From assembly GCA_017475265.1 (NCBI GenBank), contig JAFVFY010000017.1:1-64000 (forward strand): 64,000 nt of DNA. The letters run 5' to 3'. This document shows, piece by piece, positions 52,425 through 59,386 of the stretch (positions are counted from its first letter, which is position 1; the number at the start of each line of letters is the position of its first letter). The stretch comes from Prevotella sp. Lineage in GTDB: Bacteria > Bacteroidota > Bacteroidia > Bacteroidales > Bacteroidaceae. Made by a program: the position numbers and the translations under genes. The notes below the pieces were generated by a model, which made no database searches, was not told the origin of the DNA, and worked only from the letters and a program-made list of their open reading frames with translations.

Positions 52425-53573
52425 TCATTGTTTTATTCCATATTTCTCAATAACAAATTTCCATGATGCATCCTTGTCGTCGAGGTTGACTTCGATGTCT
52501 GGCTGCATACAGGGTTCGTCGGTCTTGGATTCATCTGGACGGGCAAAGAACTGGCACGAGACACTTCCATAAACTTCCGTATTGGGTAAGCGAAAGGCAA
52601 GGACGTGACCATAGTGGGAAGGCCCGAAAGTGGAGGTTGTGCCGATGATAGTTCCAAAGTGGTTGTCACGGGCGTGGGTTAAGAGGTTTCCTGCGCTACT
52701 AAAGGTCTTCGGCCCCATTACGAAGACCACCTGTCCCTCGTAGAGCTTTGGCTGCTGATAGTCGCCGATTTTGTTGGCAGGTTCCTGATAGAGTTCGTCC
52801 TTGTGGCCTTCTTTTTCCCAGTTTTTCTTGAGTTCAACAGCATTCGGAAAGTATTCCGTCATGAAGTTGGAAAGACGGGTGTAGGCGGTGAAGGTCTTTA
52901 TCTTGTTTATTGGATAAAGATGTTCTATCAGCATGCTACAATACTGGTCGGAACCGCCGCCATTGTACTGCACATCCACCACCAGCGTCTTGATGTTTCC
53001 CGCCTCCATCTCGGCAAACATCCTGTCAAGGAACGTCGGGAAAGGGTCGGCTGGGTTATTAGCGCATTTGTTGAATTGCAGATAGCAGATGCTCTTGTCT
53101 GGGAAAATCTGGTAGTCGTAAACCGTAGCGTGAGGACGCATAATGTGTTCCCTGTCGGGAGCGAAAGACGTGATGCCCGCCTCCATCAGTTTCTTCCTCT
53201 CTGCTAATGTGGCCTCTTTTACTTGCTTTGTTGTTGTTACGCAGGTATGCTTGTCTTTCAGTTTTCCCAAGACCTCGTTCAGGGCATCGGCAAGAGCTTC
53301 GTCCGTCTCAAGGCTCTTGCACCGCTCCAACAGCGCCACCTTCTTGGAGAACCATTCCTCGCGCCGTTCGGGTTTAACGTAATAGGGATGCGTTTCTGCC
53401 ACCAAATCCATAAAGAGGATGGCATCTTTCTGATACTTGTTGCATGTCTGGTACATTGTGTTGGCCTGATATGCAGAATCACTAAGCACCTTTAGCTTGC
53501 TTATGTCCTGTGCAACTGCCGTTAAGCCGGTCAGCAGAACTATCAATACCGATAATAGCTTTTCTTTCATCAT
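52425..53573 (-). CDS. S41 family peptidase, tricorn/IRBP-like subgroup
   Basis: A 382-residue exported protein. Signal peptide residues 1-23 (LLSVLIVLLTGLTAVAQ). A helical N-domain (residues 30-130) precedes the S41 core with SICYLQFNKC, TLVVDVQYNGGGSD and the nucleophile region GPKTFSSAGNLL. No PDZ domain is seen, and the Ser/Lys dyad of CtpA is not evident, as in the IRBP-like subgroup. It is therefore unlike the protease at 3191. ATG at 53570 or 53573 is used; the in-frame GTG before it is less likely. Substrate unknown. Confidence 0.85.
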   Translation of the reverse strand: MMKEKLLSVLIVLLTGLTAVAQDISKLKVLSDSAYQANTMYQTCNKYQKDAILFMDLVAETHPYYVKPERREEWFSKKVALLERCKSLETDEALADALNEVLGKLKDKHTCVTTTKQVKEATLAERKKLMEAGITSFAPDREHIMRPHATVYDYQIFPDKSICYLQFNKCANNPADPFPTFLDRMFAEMEAGNIKTLVVDVQYNGGGSDQYCSMLIEHLYPINKIKTFTAYTRLSNFMTEYFPNAVELKKNWEKEGHKDELYQEPANKIGDYQQPKLYEGQVVFVMGPKTFSSAGNLLTHARDNHFGTIIGTTSTFGPSHYGHVLAFRLPNTEVYGSVSCQFFARPDESKTDEPCMQPDIEVNLDDKDASWKFVIEKYGIKQ

Positions 53574-53677
53574 CACTTGTCATGATTATTTTGCAGCTCC
53601 AAGAACTCCTCCTGCGTCTGATGGGAGTGACCAACGCTATACAGCTTGTTCATTATGGTTACTGGAGCGTTTGTGGT

Positions 53678-54217
53678 TTACCCTATCAGTTTGTCGGCCT
53701 GTGCCTTCAACTCTGCTTTCTGTTCGTCGGTGAGGGTGAGGACATCCGTACCCCAGGCCTCGGCGGGAACGGCGATGCCTGTCTGTTCGGGCAGCACATC
53801 GGCCTTGATGAAGGTGAGCAGCTCGGTGAGTTTGGCGCGACAGTTGGCGGTGGCAAACTTTCCGCCTGCACCGCTGATGGCGACGCGCTTGCCGTTGATG
53901 CAGGTCGGCGTGGTGTAATCCATCGGGATGACGGGACGCGAGAGCCAGTCGAACAGGTTCTTCAGGTGGCCGGGATAGCTGAGGTTGTACTCAGGCGTGA
54001 ATATCCACAGAGCGTCTGCCTCAGAGACGGCCTTGCGGATGCGTGCAACAGTTTCTAATTCCGGTTGCTCAATGTCCTGATTCAGCAGTGGCAGGTCGCT
54101 GTAATCCAGTTCCAACACTTCGGCGCGGTCGCCGATAATCTCCTTGGCCACGTTGGCCAGCTGGCGGTTGAAGGACTTCGCCCTCAACGAGCCGATGATG
54201 AATAGAATCTTTTTCAT
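53678..54217 (-). CDS. NADPH-dependent FMN reductase-like flavoprotein
   Basis: A 179-residue flavodoxin-fold reductase. The FMN phosphate loop is GSLRAKSFNRQLA. The family signature TPEYNLSYPGHLKNLFDWL contacts the isoalloxazine ring. Members reduce FMN, quinones or azo/chromate compounds with NAD(P)H. Start at 54217 is fixed by the conserved MKKILFIIGSLR beginning and the promoter at 54226-54257, which lies inside the longer frame; the promoter sits only 8 bp from the start, so the leader is very short. Confidence 0.92.
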   Translation of the reverse strand: MKKILFIIGSLRAKSFNRQLANVAKEIIGDRAEVLELDYSDLPLLNQDIEQPELETVARIRKAVSEADALWIFTPEYNLSYPGHLKNLFDWLSRPVIPMDYTTPTCINGKRVAISGAGGKFATANCRAKLTELLTFIKADVLPEQTGIAVPAEAWGTDVLTLTDEQKAELKAQADKLIG

Positions 54218-54225
54218 AGTCGCTG

Positions 54226-54257
54226 CAAAGGTACGAATAAGAGAGCGAATAACCAAA
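54226..54257 (-). promoter_or_regulatory. promoter of the flavoprotein gene
   Basis: Minus strand TTTG (54257-54254), 20 bp, TACCTTTG (54233-54226). Confidence 0.8.
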
Positions 54258-54422
54258 TATATTTTGAGTTTTTCCGACAAAAGACCCTTTTGTAATAAGA
54301 AGATTGTGGAAATCCTTGGTGAAAGACAACACACTGTATCTATGAAACCCAGAATCGCGCCCTTTTCGCCTTAAAAATATAAAAAGGAGGTGGCAAACGC
54401 ACGATATTACGAAAATAATCAT

Positions 54423-54430
54423 TAACTTTG
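54423..54430 (+). promoter_or_regulatory. -7 box of the Rpn nuclease gene
   Basis: TAACTTTG 26 bp before the ATG; no recognisable -33 element. Confidence 0.55.
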
Positions 54431-54456
54431 CGGCATAATTCAAAAACAATACGACT

Positions 54457-55374
54457 ATGGAAGAAAGGAAGCGCGAAAGATATGTGAATCCCTACACCGA
54501 TTTTGGATTCAAGAAACTCTTTGGTACAGAGCTGAACAAGGATTTGCTGATTAGCTTGCTAAATGCCCTTTTCGACCGCTCTGCCCAACAGTCGCCAGGC
54601 GAACCTAAACAGGTTGTCAAGGACTTGAGGTATCTCCCTACGGAGAAGATGGCGTCGTTTGGTCAGCGTCGTGCCGTTTTTGACGTCTATTGCGAAGGTG
54701 AGAACGGCGAGAAATTCATCGTCGAGATGCAGCAAGCCAGTCAGGACTTCTTCAAAGACCGCAGCGTGTTTTACTCTGCTTTCCCCATTATCGAGCAGGG
54801 CAGAACAGGTGACTGGGACTTCCATCTGAACAATGTCTATACCATCGGCATCCTGAATTTCATTTTCCCTGGTGACGAGTACGACAAGGATTGCTTCCAT
54901 CATGAGGTGAAACTGATGGACATTGAGGACAAGCATGTGTTTTACGACAAACTGACCTACGTTTATCTTGAAATGCCCAAGTTCAACAAGACCGAGGACG
55001 AGCTGGTTTCAATGTACGATAAATGGCTCTTTGTACTAAGGAATCTGACACGGCTGATGGAACGTCCCGCTGCTTTGCAGGAGCGCATCTTTCAACGTGT
55101 ATTCGACCAAGCAGAGATAGCTCGCTTCACTCTTGACGAATCAAGAATCTATGAAGAAAGTCTAAAACAATACCGAGACATGAGCAATACAATAGCATCT
55201 GCTGAGCGAAGAGGTCGAGCAGAAGGCCGAGCAGAAGGTCGAGCAGAAGGTCGAGCAGAAGGCCGTATCGAAACCAATCGTGAGAATGCCCGCCGCATGA
55301 AGGTCAAGGGTTATGCCGTTGAGGATATTGCCGAGATTACTGGCCTTACCGACGAGGAAATCAAGGGATTGTAA
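54457..55374 (+). CDS. Rpn/PD-(D/E)XK nuclease family protein (transposase_31-like)
   Basis: A 305-residue protein starting with the family hallmark NPYTDFGFKKLFGTE. The nuclease core has D in AVFDVYCEGENGEKFIVEMQ (D...ExQ), as in PDDEXK_2/Rpn proteins, which promote recA-independent recombination or act in defence. Residues 253-268 are four GRAE units from a 12-bp tandem repeat (55213-55260), a linker known to vary in length in this family. A C-terminal helical pair (VKGYAVEDIAEITGLTDEEI) follows. Members are often multicopy; its spread here as a mobile unit is not evident. Confidence 0.9.
   Translation: MEERKRERYVNPYTDFGFKKLFGTELNKDLLISLLNALFDRSAQQSPGEPKQVVKDLRYLPTEKMASFGQRRAVFDVYCEGENGEKFIVEMQQASQDFFKDRSVFYSAFPIIEQGRTGDWDFHLNNVYTIGILNFIFPGDEYDKDCFHHEVKLMDIEDKHVFYDKLTYVYLEMPKFNKTEDELVSMYDKWLFVLRNLTRLMERPAALQERIFQRVFDQAEIARFTLDESRIYEESLKQYRDMSNTIASAERRGRAEGRAEGRAEGRAEGRIETNRENARRMKVKGYAVEDIAEITGLTDEEIKGL
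55213..55260. repeat. 12-bp tandem repeat in the Rpn gene
   Basis: Four units GGTCGAGCAGAA/GGCCGAGCAGAA giving GRAE x4; length changes would stay in frame. Confidence 0.92.
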
Positions 55375-55381
55375 ATTTAGA

Positions 55382-55468
55382 GATTACCATTAGGAGTGAA
55401 AACATTTAGCGATTACCATTAGTAGCGAAAACATTTAGCGATTACCATTATGAGTGAAAACAGAACAT
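55382..55468. repeat. 29-bp tandem repeat ending in a start codon
   Basis: Units at 55382, 55411 and 55440 (GATTACCATTAGGAGTGAAA plus ACATTTAGC). Only the third unit has T in place of G or A at the key position, making the ATG at 55450 of the esterase gene. Confidence 0.92.
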
Positions 55469-57111
55469 TTGCGATGCTTGCCATCGCCAGTCTTACACTT
55501 CTGAGTGCTTGTACGGCGAAGAAGTCAGAAGAAGTTACCCTTCAAGTGAAGACCCAGTATGGCGTCCTTGAGGGCATCGAGGAAGACGGAGTTAAGAAAT
55601 TCCTGGGAGTACCTTTCGCGCAAGCGCCTGTTGGTGAACTCCGTTGGAAGGCTCCGCAACCCGTTCAGTCATGGGAGGGTGTACGTGATGCCAAGCAATT
55701 TGGTGACGACCCCATGCAACCCAGCATCTTCGGCGACATGTCGTTCCGTGGCAAAGCGAAGAGCGAGGATTGCCTCTACCTGAACATCTGGACGACGGCA
55801 AAAACCACGGCTGACGCCCTTCCCGTGCTCATCTATTTCAATGGTGGCGGCTTGATGGCTGGTTCTGGCAGCGAGCCTCGTTACGACGGCACCTCCATTG
55901 CCAAGGAGGGTGTTATCGGAGTGACGGCCAACTATCGTGAAGGAGTGTTTGGCTTCTTTGCCCATCCAGAACTCACGGCAGCTTCCGAATACAAGGGCAG
56001 CGGCAACTACGGCTTCCTCGACCAGGTGGCGGCCATCAAGTGGGTGAAGGAGAACATCGCAGCCTTCGGCGGCAACCCTGACCGTATCACCATCGTGGGT
56101 GAGTCAGCAGGTTCGTTCTCCGTGTCGCTCCTGATGTGCTCTCCGCTTTCCAAGAACCTCATCGCCGGAGCCATGCTCTCTTCTGGTGCAGAAGTGTTGC
56201 CGTTCAAGGCTTCCTCGCTGGCCGATGCCGAAGCCGCCGGAGCCGCCCTTCTGAAGAATGCTGGCATAGAAAGTCTTGATGCCGCTATGTCGATGGATGC
56301 CGACTCTCTCCAGAAGCTGCTTCCTCCCAGAGGCATGGCCAACGTGGTGCTCGATGGCTACTTCCTGGCTGAGAGTGCTGACGACGTGTTTGAGAAGGGT
56401 GAGCAATCTCAGGTGCCTCTGCTGGCAGGATGGAACTCCCTCGAGGGTCATCCCCTTCAGTCGCTCATGGGTCAGGCGCCCACCGTCGAGAACTACAAGA
56501 ACGTCATGAGAATGCGTTTTGGCGATATGACCGACGAGATTTTCGAAGCCTACGGCATCACGGCCGACGAGGATGTGTTGAGTCAGAAAGGCTTCGACCT
56601 CGCCTCCGACCTCTTCACCGGCTTCCCTACCTGGAAGGCTTGCGACTACCACGTCCGCACCTCCACTCAACCCGTCTATCGCTACCACTACATGCACCCG
56701 CGTCCACAGGTATCAGCCAAGATGGGCGACAAGACAGGTGCCCTTGCCGGTGGCGTGCGTGAGAAAACCGAGGAAGAGAAGAAGGCTGAATCCCAGCAAC
56801 CTCCCATCCAACCTGGTGCCGTTCATTCTGCCGACATCGAGTACGCCATGGGAACCCTCGACACCAACGAATACTACGACTGGCAGGAAGAGGACTTTGC
56901 CATTTCAAAGTTGTTCCTCACCTTCTATGCCAACTTCTGCAAGACGGGCAATCCCAACGGCGAGGGGCTTCCCCAGTGGACGGCCATCACCAAGGACAAC
57001 CTTGACAATGCGCCTGTCATGATTATCGACGTTGAATCGAAGGAGGTTGCTTCCCCTGAGAAGGAGAACGCCTACCGCACGTTGGAAAAGTTCTACAGAA
57101 GCCAGGAGTAA
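55450..57111 (+). CDS. type B carboxylesterase lipoprotein
   Basis: A 553-residue alpha/beta hydrolase lipoprotein. Lipobox LLSAC near residue 21. The family N-terminus is KFLGVPFAQAPVGELRWKAP, the oxyanion hole FNGGG, the nucleophile serine in IVGESAGSFSVSL, and the catalytic histidine probably in AVHSADIEYAMG. Family members in xylan loci can be acetylxylan or feruloyl esterases; the substrate here is not determined. The start codon lies in the last unit of a 29-bp repeat and the stop codon in the first copy of a 42-bp duplication. A region of charged residues (REKTEEEKKAESQQPPIQP) near residue 440 looks like a flexible insertion. Confidence 0.9.
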   Translation: MSENRTFAMLAIASLTLLSACTAKKSEEVTLQVKTQYGVLEGIEEDGVKKFLGVPFAQAPVGELRWKAPQPVQSWEGVRDAKQFGDDPMQPSIFGDMSFRGKAKSEDCLYLNIWTTAKTTADALPVLIYFNGGGLMAGSGSEPRYDGTSIAKEGVIGVTANYREGVFGFFAHPELTAASEYKGSGNYGFLDQVAAIKWVKENIAAFGGNPDRITIVGESAGSFSVSLLMCSPLSKNLIAGAMLSSGAEVLPFKASSLADAEAAGAALLKNAGIESLDAAMSMDADSLQKLLPPRGMANVVLDGYFLAESADDVFEKGEQSQVPLLAGWNSLEGHPLQSLMGQAPTVENYKNVMRMRFGDMTDEIFEAYGITADEDVLSQKGFDLASDLFTGFPTWKACDYHVRTSTQPVYRYHYMHPRPQVSAKMGDKTGALAGGVREKTEEEKKAESQQPPIQPGAVHSADIEYAMGTLDTNEYYDWQEEDFAISKLFLTFYANFCKTGNPNGEGLPQWTAITKDNLDNAPVMIIDVESKEVASPEKENAYRTLEKFYRSQE

Positions 57112-57153
57112 GCACGGAAGCCAGGAGTAAAGTTCTACAGAAGCCAGGAGTAA
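57088..57153. repeat. duplicated 3' end of the esterase gene
   Basis: AAGTTCTACAGAAGCCAGGA plus GTAA occurs at 57088-57111 and 57130-57153; GAAGCCAGGAGTAA also at 57117-57130. The real stop is in the first copy, so the others are untranslated. Confidence 0.9.
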
Positions 57154-57165
57154 ACACAGTCGCCC

Positions 57166-58695
57166 TCAATTCCCTCTGGTCACGGTCGTGACCATGCGTT
57201 CGCTGCTTTGCAAGCGGCTGACGACGCTACGTGTGTCTGTCGTTACAGGACGGAGGCAGAAATCAGGCGTGTTGTAGGAGTCGAGCAGAAGGCGGTAATA
57301 CCCCTTGGGGTCACGCTGTGGCAGCATGAATGGTTTCGTTGCCCTTCCATGTTCATCGATGGAGGCGAAGTATACCCGCGTGAAAAGACCGTCATCGCGT
57401 CGGCTGGTGAACAGGAACCAATGGCTGTTTGCTGACCAGCTGTGCAAGCTCTCCGCCCTCTCCGTATTCACCTCGTCCAGAGGTCGCGTCTCTCCCGTCA
57501 GCAGGTCGAGCAGCCACAGGTCGGCTTCTGGGTGCCAGATGGAGAAATAGCCGTAGTTCACCTGCGTGTACATGACGTAGCGGTTGTCGTAGCTAGGACG
57601 TGGCCAGGTGGCGCTCTTGCCGGTAAGGCGCGTGTTGACCAGTGTGTCGACCGTCTGTCCGATGCTGCCCGTCGAGGCGTCGAAGGCTACGCGGCAAAGG
57701 CTGTAGCGCTCCTTGTCGTAATCGGTGGGATAAACCTGCCGTCGTGCGGTGGTGAAGTAGAGCCACTGGCCGTCGGCCGAGAAAGCCGGGGTGTTCTCTG
57801 CCCAAAGCCTTTTCATGATGAGCGTGTCCTGAACGATGACATGGTTCTCCGTGTCGTAGACGAACACGTCAGACGACGAGTCGTACACCTCGATGCGTTT
57901 CTTATTCGAAAGGTGGAACATCTGCGAAGTCTTGTTCGTTGAGAAGGCGATGAAACGCCCGTCGGGATGCCAGTAGGGGTATACCATCGCGCCGCCCAGC
58001 GAGTCGTTCTTCGACTGCAGCACCTCCAGCTCGTCGCCAATCGTTCCTCCCTTACTGTTTCTGATGATGGTGCCGCCGTGGTCAGCGCGGGCGTGGAACA
58101 CATACTGGTCGGGGTTCGTGGCGTTGGCCGTATGGCAGTTGACACAGGTGCCCATCGACCAGCTGTTCTCCACCAGCGGCTTCTCGTCGAAGGTGCTGAG
58201 GCAGCGTTGGTAGAGGCTCATAGGGCCGAACATCTCGTAGCCAGGAGCTATGCGGCGGTAGGTGATGCCCCAGGCGCCGATGGAGTCGTTGCTGACGTAG
58301 ATGCAGAAGTCGCGGTAGCGTGTCCAGCGGCCGTCGCGTCGGGCACAGACAGAGACGCTAAGGCTGTCGCCACGGTTGGCAGCCAGCAGGCGGTGCCACT
58401 CGTCTACGTCGAACTCCGCACTTTCCCCATTCACGTGCATCGAGCCGCCCTTGCCGCCCGTCACCTCCACGTCGATGGCCGAGACGCTGTCGCTGAGCAT
58501 CGAGAAGTTCAGCGGGGCAATGTCGAGGGGAACCGTCACGCCCACGTAATCGGGATATATCTGTGGCAGCTCATCGCTCTGCTCGGCATCCTCCCCGGGG
58601 ACAATTTGTCCGCAACCGACGAGGAGAGCGGTCAAGCACAGGAGCAAGAACGAGCACCTGTTCCTACAGGAAGAATTGGTCTTGGGTGTTTTCAT
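57166..58695 (-). CDS. TolB/PD40-type beta-propeller lipoprotein with CxxCH motif
   Basis: A 509-residue lipoprotein (lipobox LLVGC). Residues 30-160 are a beta-rich N-domain. A single CVNCH motif follows near residue 182, the covalent heme-attachment pattern of c-type cytochromes. Then come PD40/TolB propeller blades (YWHPDGRFIAFSTN, PAFSADGQWLYFTT, SANSHWFLFTS). Such cytochrome-propeller proteins occur in Bacteroidota next to a TPR lipoprotein gene, as here (upstream gene overlaps by 32 bp). The function is unknown; heme binding is inferred from the motif only. Confidence 0.82.
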   Translation of the reverse strand: MKTPKTNSSCRNRCSFLLLCLTALLVGCGQIVPGEDAEQSDELPQIYPDYVGVTVPLDIAPLNFSMLSDSVSAIDVEVTGGKGGSMHVNGESAEFDVDEWHRLLAANRGDSLSVSVCARRDGRWTRYRDFCIYVSNDSIGAWGITYRRIAPGYEMFGPMSLYQRCLSTFDEKPLVENSWSMGTCVNCHTANATNPDQYVFHARADHGGTIIRNSKGGTIGDELEVLQSKNDSLGGAMVYPYWHPDGRFIAFSTNKTSQMFHLSNKKRIEVYDSSSDVFVYDTENHVIVQDTLIMKRLWAENTPAFSADGQWLYFTTARRQVYPTDYDKERYSLCRVAFDASTGSIGQTVDTLVNTRLTGKSATWPRPSYDNRYVMYTQVNYGYFSIWHPEADLWLLDLLTGETRPLDEVNTERAESLHSWSANSHWFLFTSRRDDGLFTRVYFASIDEHGRATKPFMLPQRDPKGYYRLLLDSYNTPDFCLRPVTTDTRSVVSRLQSSERMVTTVTRGN

Positions 58696-59275
58696 AGTTC
58701 TCACGCAGTTTGTTGAAGATTTCGTGCTGTCGTATTTGCTCCGGGTGCAGGGCAAGGGTTCTCATTTCGCCGACCCACTCCTTGCTGGAGAAGTTCTCCT
58801 CGACGATGCCGATGTATTTCAGCGCCAGCTCGTATTGCCCCGTGATGAGTGCCGTCTCGGTGAGCCGACGTAGCGCACGCTCACTGTCTTTTACCCCCGT
58901 CTTCTTCACCATTGCCTCAAAGGCGGCACGCTGTGCCATTGTGACCATGCCCAGCTGCATGTACACGTCGCTCATCATCATGGCGGCCAGCTCGCTTGTC
59001 AGCACTTCGCGCGAGTCGGAAAGGCACTCCTTGACGACATGCTGGTCAGTATGCCCCAGGCGATACTGTGCCAGGCACACCACCTTGCGACATGCCAGCG
59101 ACTGTGTGGGTTGCTGACGGTTTTTCTCGACAATCTGCTCCCACTTCCCCCTCAGTTGAAGCGCGTCGTACTCACGCTCCTCGTCGGTTCCGTCGAAATG
59201 ACGGGGTGTTGACGAACAGCCAAAGACAATGAACAGTAAACAATAAACAATGAACAATAAGCAGTATCTAATCAT
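58664..59275 (-). CDS. TPR-like lipoprotein whose signal peptide is encoded by repeat DNA
   Basis: A 203-residue lipoprotein: lipobox VFGC, then a helical repeat region (residues 35-195) resembling TPRs (LAAMMMSDVYMQLGMVTMAQ, LITGQYELALKYIGIVEENF). Residues 3-18 (two YCLLFIV heptads) are encoded by a heptanucleotide array at 59223-59267. The consensus promoter at 59281-59312 ends 5 bp before the ATG, implying a leaderless or near-leaderless mRNA; the signal peptide leaves no later start. Operon partner of the PD40/CxxCH lipoprotein. Confidence 0.8.
   Translation of the reverse strand: MIRYCLLFIVYCLLFIVFGCSSTPRHFDGTDEEREYDALQLRGKWEQIVEKNRQQPTQSLACRKVVCLAQYRLGHTDQHVVKECLSDSREVLTSELAAMMMSDVYMQLGMVTMAQRAAFEAMVKKTGVKDSERALRRLTETALITGQYELALKYIGIVEENFSSKEWVGEMRTLALHPEQIRQHEIFNKLRENYENTQDQFFL
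59223..59267. repeat. heptanucleotide array encoding a signal peptide
   Basis: Units AACAATG, AACAGTA, AACAATA in tandem; read on the minus strand as YCLLFIVYCLLFIV. Confidence 0.92.
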
Positions 59276-59280
59276 GGCCA

Positions 59281-59312
59281 CAAAAGTACAACATTTTCCC
59301 GTAACCGCCAAA
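59281..59312 (-). promoter_or_regulatory. promoter of the TPR-lipoprotein operon
   Basis: Minus strand TTTG (59312-59309), 20 bp, TACTTTTG (59288-59281). Confidence 0.7.
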
Positions 59313-59319
59313 TAATAGC

Positions 59320-59355
59320 AAAAAAAAGATGCTGCGTCGCAGTGGGCGCAGCATC
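59320..59355 (-). terminator. terminator of the SusC/SusD operon
   Basis: On the minus strand a 9-bp perfect stem (59355-59347 with 59336-59328), 10-nt loop, then eight Ts. It lies 32 bp after the SusD stop. Confidence 0.9.
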
Positions 59356-59386
59356 CTTTCGTCTTATGCTTATTACTATTAGTTGC

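Noticed and set aside
54457-55374. Active transposon call for the Rpn/transposase_31-type gene
   Set aside because: No terminal inverted repeats or target duplication are visible around it; the flanking 29-bp repeat belongs to the esterase start.
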